Shown in pieces: positions 5,078 through 6,501 of a stretch of 6,501 bases of DNA (positions are counted from its first letter, which is position 1; the number at the start of each line of letters is the position of its first letter). The translations under genes and the position numbers were made by a program. Below the pieces are notes generated by a model, which saw only the letters and a list, made by a program, of their open reading frames with translations, made no database searches and was not told the DNA's origin. The DNA lies in the NCBI GenBank assembly GCA_009922885.1, contig RFUP01000133.1:1-6501 (forward strand). The letters are read 5' to 3'. Source of the DNA: Paracoccaceae bacterium. Its GTDB lineage: Bacteria > Pseudomonadota > Alphaproteobacteria > Rhodobacterales > Rhodobacteraceae.

Positions 5078-6501
5078 CCCGCCAGGCTTGTGGCCGCTTG
5101 CCGTGAGGGAGAGGCCATGCGTGGTCTTGTCCCAATAGAAGGGGGCGAAGAGGAGCTCCCAAAGCGCCTTGTAGGCAGCGAGTGTTGCCAGCGGAAAGTA
5201 GAGATGCAGCGTTGGCACCCAAGGCAGAAGATGCCTGTGCTCGGGCCGTGAGACTGAGATCGCGCCGATGGCGACGGTGATGCACTCGAAGCCCAGAAAA
5301 AACATGCCCATCGTCAGGATCCACTCTCTGGGCACGAGGCCGTCCAGCGGGTGGGGCAGGCCGAAGAAAATCAACCAGAATGACCAGAGGAGCGGGGCCA
5401 ACAGGAATTGCGACAGCGCTGTGATGAAATGCGTCTGGAAGCCGATGAATTTCCAAGGGCCAAGTTCACGCCAGAGGCGCGCAGGGCTTCGCATGGCGAC
5501 GAGATAGGTGACCATGTAGCCCTTCAGCCAGCGGGAGCGCTGTTTGACCCAGGGCCAGGCTTTGCAATTGGCCTCTTCCCCGGTTGCAGTTGCGATCATG
5601 CCAGTGCGGTAGCCGTGACGGGCCAGACGGAAACCGAGGTCGGCATCTTCCGTGACGTTATGGGCGTCCCAGCCGCCCAACTGTTCAAGCACGTCGCGGC
5701 GGAAAAAGAGGGTAGTACCGCCGAGGGGAATGGCGAAACCCATCCGGCAAAGACCGGGCAGGACGGTGCGAAACCACGAGGCGTATTCAATGGTGAAGCA
5801 GCGGGCGAGCCAGTTTTGCTTCGGGTTATAAAAGTCTAGCGCGCCTTGGAGGCAAACGAGATCGGGTGGGGCCGTGCGGAATTTTTCGGCGACGAGATCA
5901 AGCTGGTTTGGTTCCGGGGCATCCTCGGCATCCCAGATACCGAGGATGTCACCTTTGCAGAAATCGAGCGCGTAATTCATGGCGCGCGGTTTGGTGCGCG
6001 GTTGGCCATCGGGCACGATGATTTTGCGCATCCACGGAGGAAATGAAGCGTTTTCAAGGGCATCACGGGTGATCGTGTCGGTTTCTTCCAATACCAGAAC
6101 GACATCCAGTAGGTGTTTTGGGTAAGTCAGGCGCGAGATGCGCCGAACCAACACCTGTGCAATTTCGGGTTCCCGGAAAAGCGGCACGAGGACCGAAATT
6201 CTGGGCATCTGAGTGAGTTCGGAGGGGGGGGCGGAAGGTGGGTCTGGGAAGGCGAGGAAGGCGAAAACGGCCGAGATCTTGTGAAGGGCAGAGAGCGCCA
6301 TGGCAAAGATTGCCCAAAGAACCAGAGCGGAGACGATTACCTTTGGCCAGAGAACCACGGCGGCCATTAGGGCCAAGAGGCCGAGGCTTAGAAGGGCGAG
6401 GCCGCGGTGCGGGGTGCGGCCCCATGTGCGGCAACTTTCGGCCTCCGGGACGCGGGCAGAGGCGCGGGCAGTGAGTTCTTCGCGGAAGATTTCCGCAATG
6501 G
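5051..6501 (-). CDS. Membrane GT2 glycosyltransferase, 5' end beyond the window (at least 482 aa visible)
   Basis: This is an integral inner-membrane family 2 glycosyltransferase with the motifs of processive synthases. The frame is open to the right edge; the TTG at 6376 is not the start, because the codons from 6377 to 6499 are strongly coding-like and include EAESCRTWGR, a segment I recall from longer homologues. Two N-terminal membrane helices (about 6260-6395) precede the catalytic domain, which begins RISVLVPLFREPE. Catalytic landmarks are DAED (5921-5932, nucleotide-sugar/metal binding), TED (5645-5653, general base) and QRSRW (5528-5542, the QxxRW acceptor-site motif). About four further hydrophobic segments follow, ending in FAPFYWDKTTHGLS. 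The product glycan is unknown; an exopolysaccharide or surface glycan is likely. The missing N-terminus may carry a GspE/MshE-type N-terminal domain, as in similar proteins I recall, but that is not visible. The end overlaps the GntR gene by 27 bases. Confidence 0.9.
   Translation of the reverse strand, partial: IAEIFREELTARASARVPEAESCRTWGRTPHRGLALLSLGLLALMAAVVLWPKVIVSALVLWAIFAMALSALHKISAVFAFLAFPDPPSAPPSELTQMPRISVLVPLFREPEIAQVLVRRISRLTYPKHLLDVVLVLEETDTITRDALENASFPPWMRKIIVPDGQPRTKPRAMNYALDFCKGDILGIWDAEDAPEPNQLDLVAEKFRTAPPDLVCLQGALDFYNPKQNWLARCFTIEYASWFRTVLPGLCRMGFAIPLGGTTLFFRRDVLEQLGGWDAHNVTEDADLGFRLARHGYRTGMIATATGEEANCKAWPWVKQRSRWLKGYMVTYLVAMRSPARLWRELGPWKFIGFQTHFITALSQFLLAPLLWSFWLIFFGLPHPLDGLVPREWILTMGMFFLGFECITVAIGAISVSRPEHRHLLPWVPTLHLYFPLATLAAYKALWELLFAPFYWDKTTHGLSLTASGHKPGGSFDAFQSP
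6224..6231 (-). repeat. Eight-base homopolymer (C8 on the coding strand) in the glycosyltransferase gene
   Basis: The + strand has eight consecutive G. On the coding strand this reads as GCC CCC CCC TCC, giving Ala-Pro-Pro-Ser in the linker between the second membrane helix and the catalytic domain. Gain or loss of one base by slippage would frame-shift the enzyme before its active site. The frame is intact with eight. Confidence 0.85.

Noticed and set aside
6374..6376. TTG as the start of the glycosyltransferase
   Set aside because: The frame stays open and coding-like to the window edge with family-like residues (EAESCR), and no ribosome binding site precedes the TTG.

Overview
The window reads as chromosomal DNA from a GC-rich alphaproteobacterium, most likely a member of the Rhodobacteraceae (roseobacter group). 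This rests on recalled family features: a UbiH-type hydroxylase with an AEAAHVVPPIGAQG signature, an HAD hydrolase beginning FSHVSTWVFDLDNTLYPP, and a membrane GT2 enzyme containing an ESCR..W segment. It is inference without a database search. The window holds seven genes, one of them broken and one cut by the edge. No tRNA, rRNA, CRISPR array, insertion sequence or phage gene was seen, and no gene-free gap exceeds about 190 bases.

Left block (1-2025, + strand). The C-terminal half of an Lrp/AsnC-type regulator appears first, with its reading frame broken close to the window edge. It overlaps by four bases (ATGA) a complete 151-residue Lrp/AsnC regulator. A 184-base control region follows, carrying three 11-base direct repeats in exact helical register and a 10-base palindrome. 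It leads into a class V PLP-dependent aminotransferase of the alanine/serine-glyoxylate type. A plausible reading is that the Lrp-type proteins sense an amino acid and control the aminotransferase through the phased repeats.

Centre (2037-4326, - strand). A hairpin at 2037-2064 separates the aminotransferase from the convergent UbiH/UbiF-type flavin hydroxylase, a ubiquinone-biosynthesis candidate. The hydroxylase is preceded on its own strand by a 69-residue two-helix membrane protein with a good ribosome binding site. Further upstream is an HAD hydrolase of the pyrimidine 5'-nucleotidase type. All three lie on the - strand, but only the membrane protein and the hydroxylase are close enough (59 bases) to suggest one transcript.

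Right block (4327-6501). A FadR-type GntR regulator is transcribed divergently from the HAD gene across a 97-base spacer. Its end overlaps tail-to-tail by 27 bases a large membrane GT2 glycosyltransferase on the - strand, whose N-terminus lies beyond the window. This gene carries a run of eight C on its coding strand in the linker just before the catalytic domain.

No clear new multi-gene system is visible and most genes are ordinary housekeeping or regulatory ones. The points most worth a second look are the phased 11-base repeats beside paired Lrp-type genes, the truncated or frame-broken first regulator, the homopolymer in the glycosyltransferase, the unseen N-terminus of that enzyme, and a change in G-versus-C strand bias at about 3.7-3.8 kb that gene orientation does not explain.
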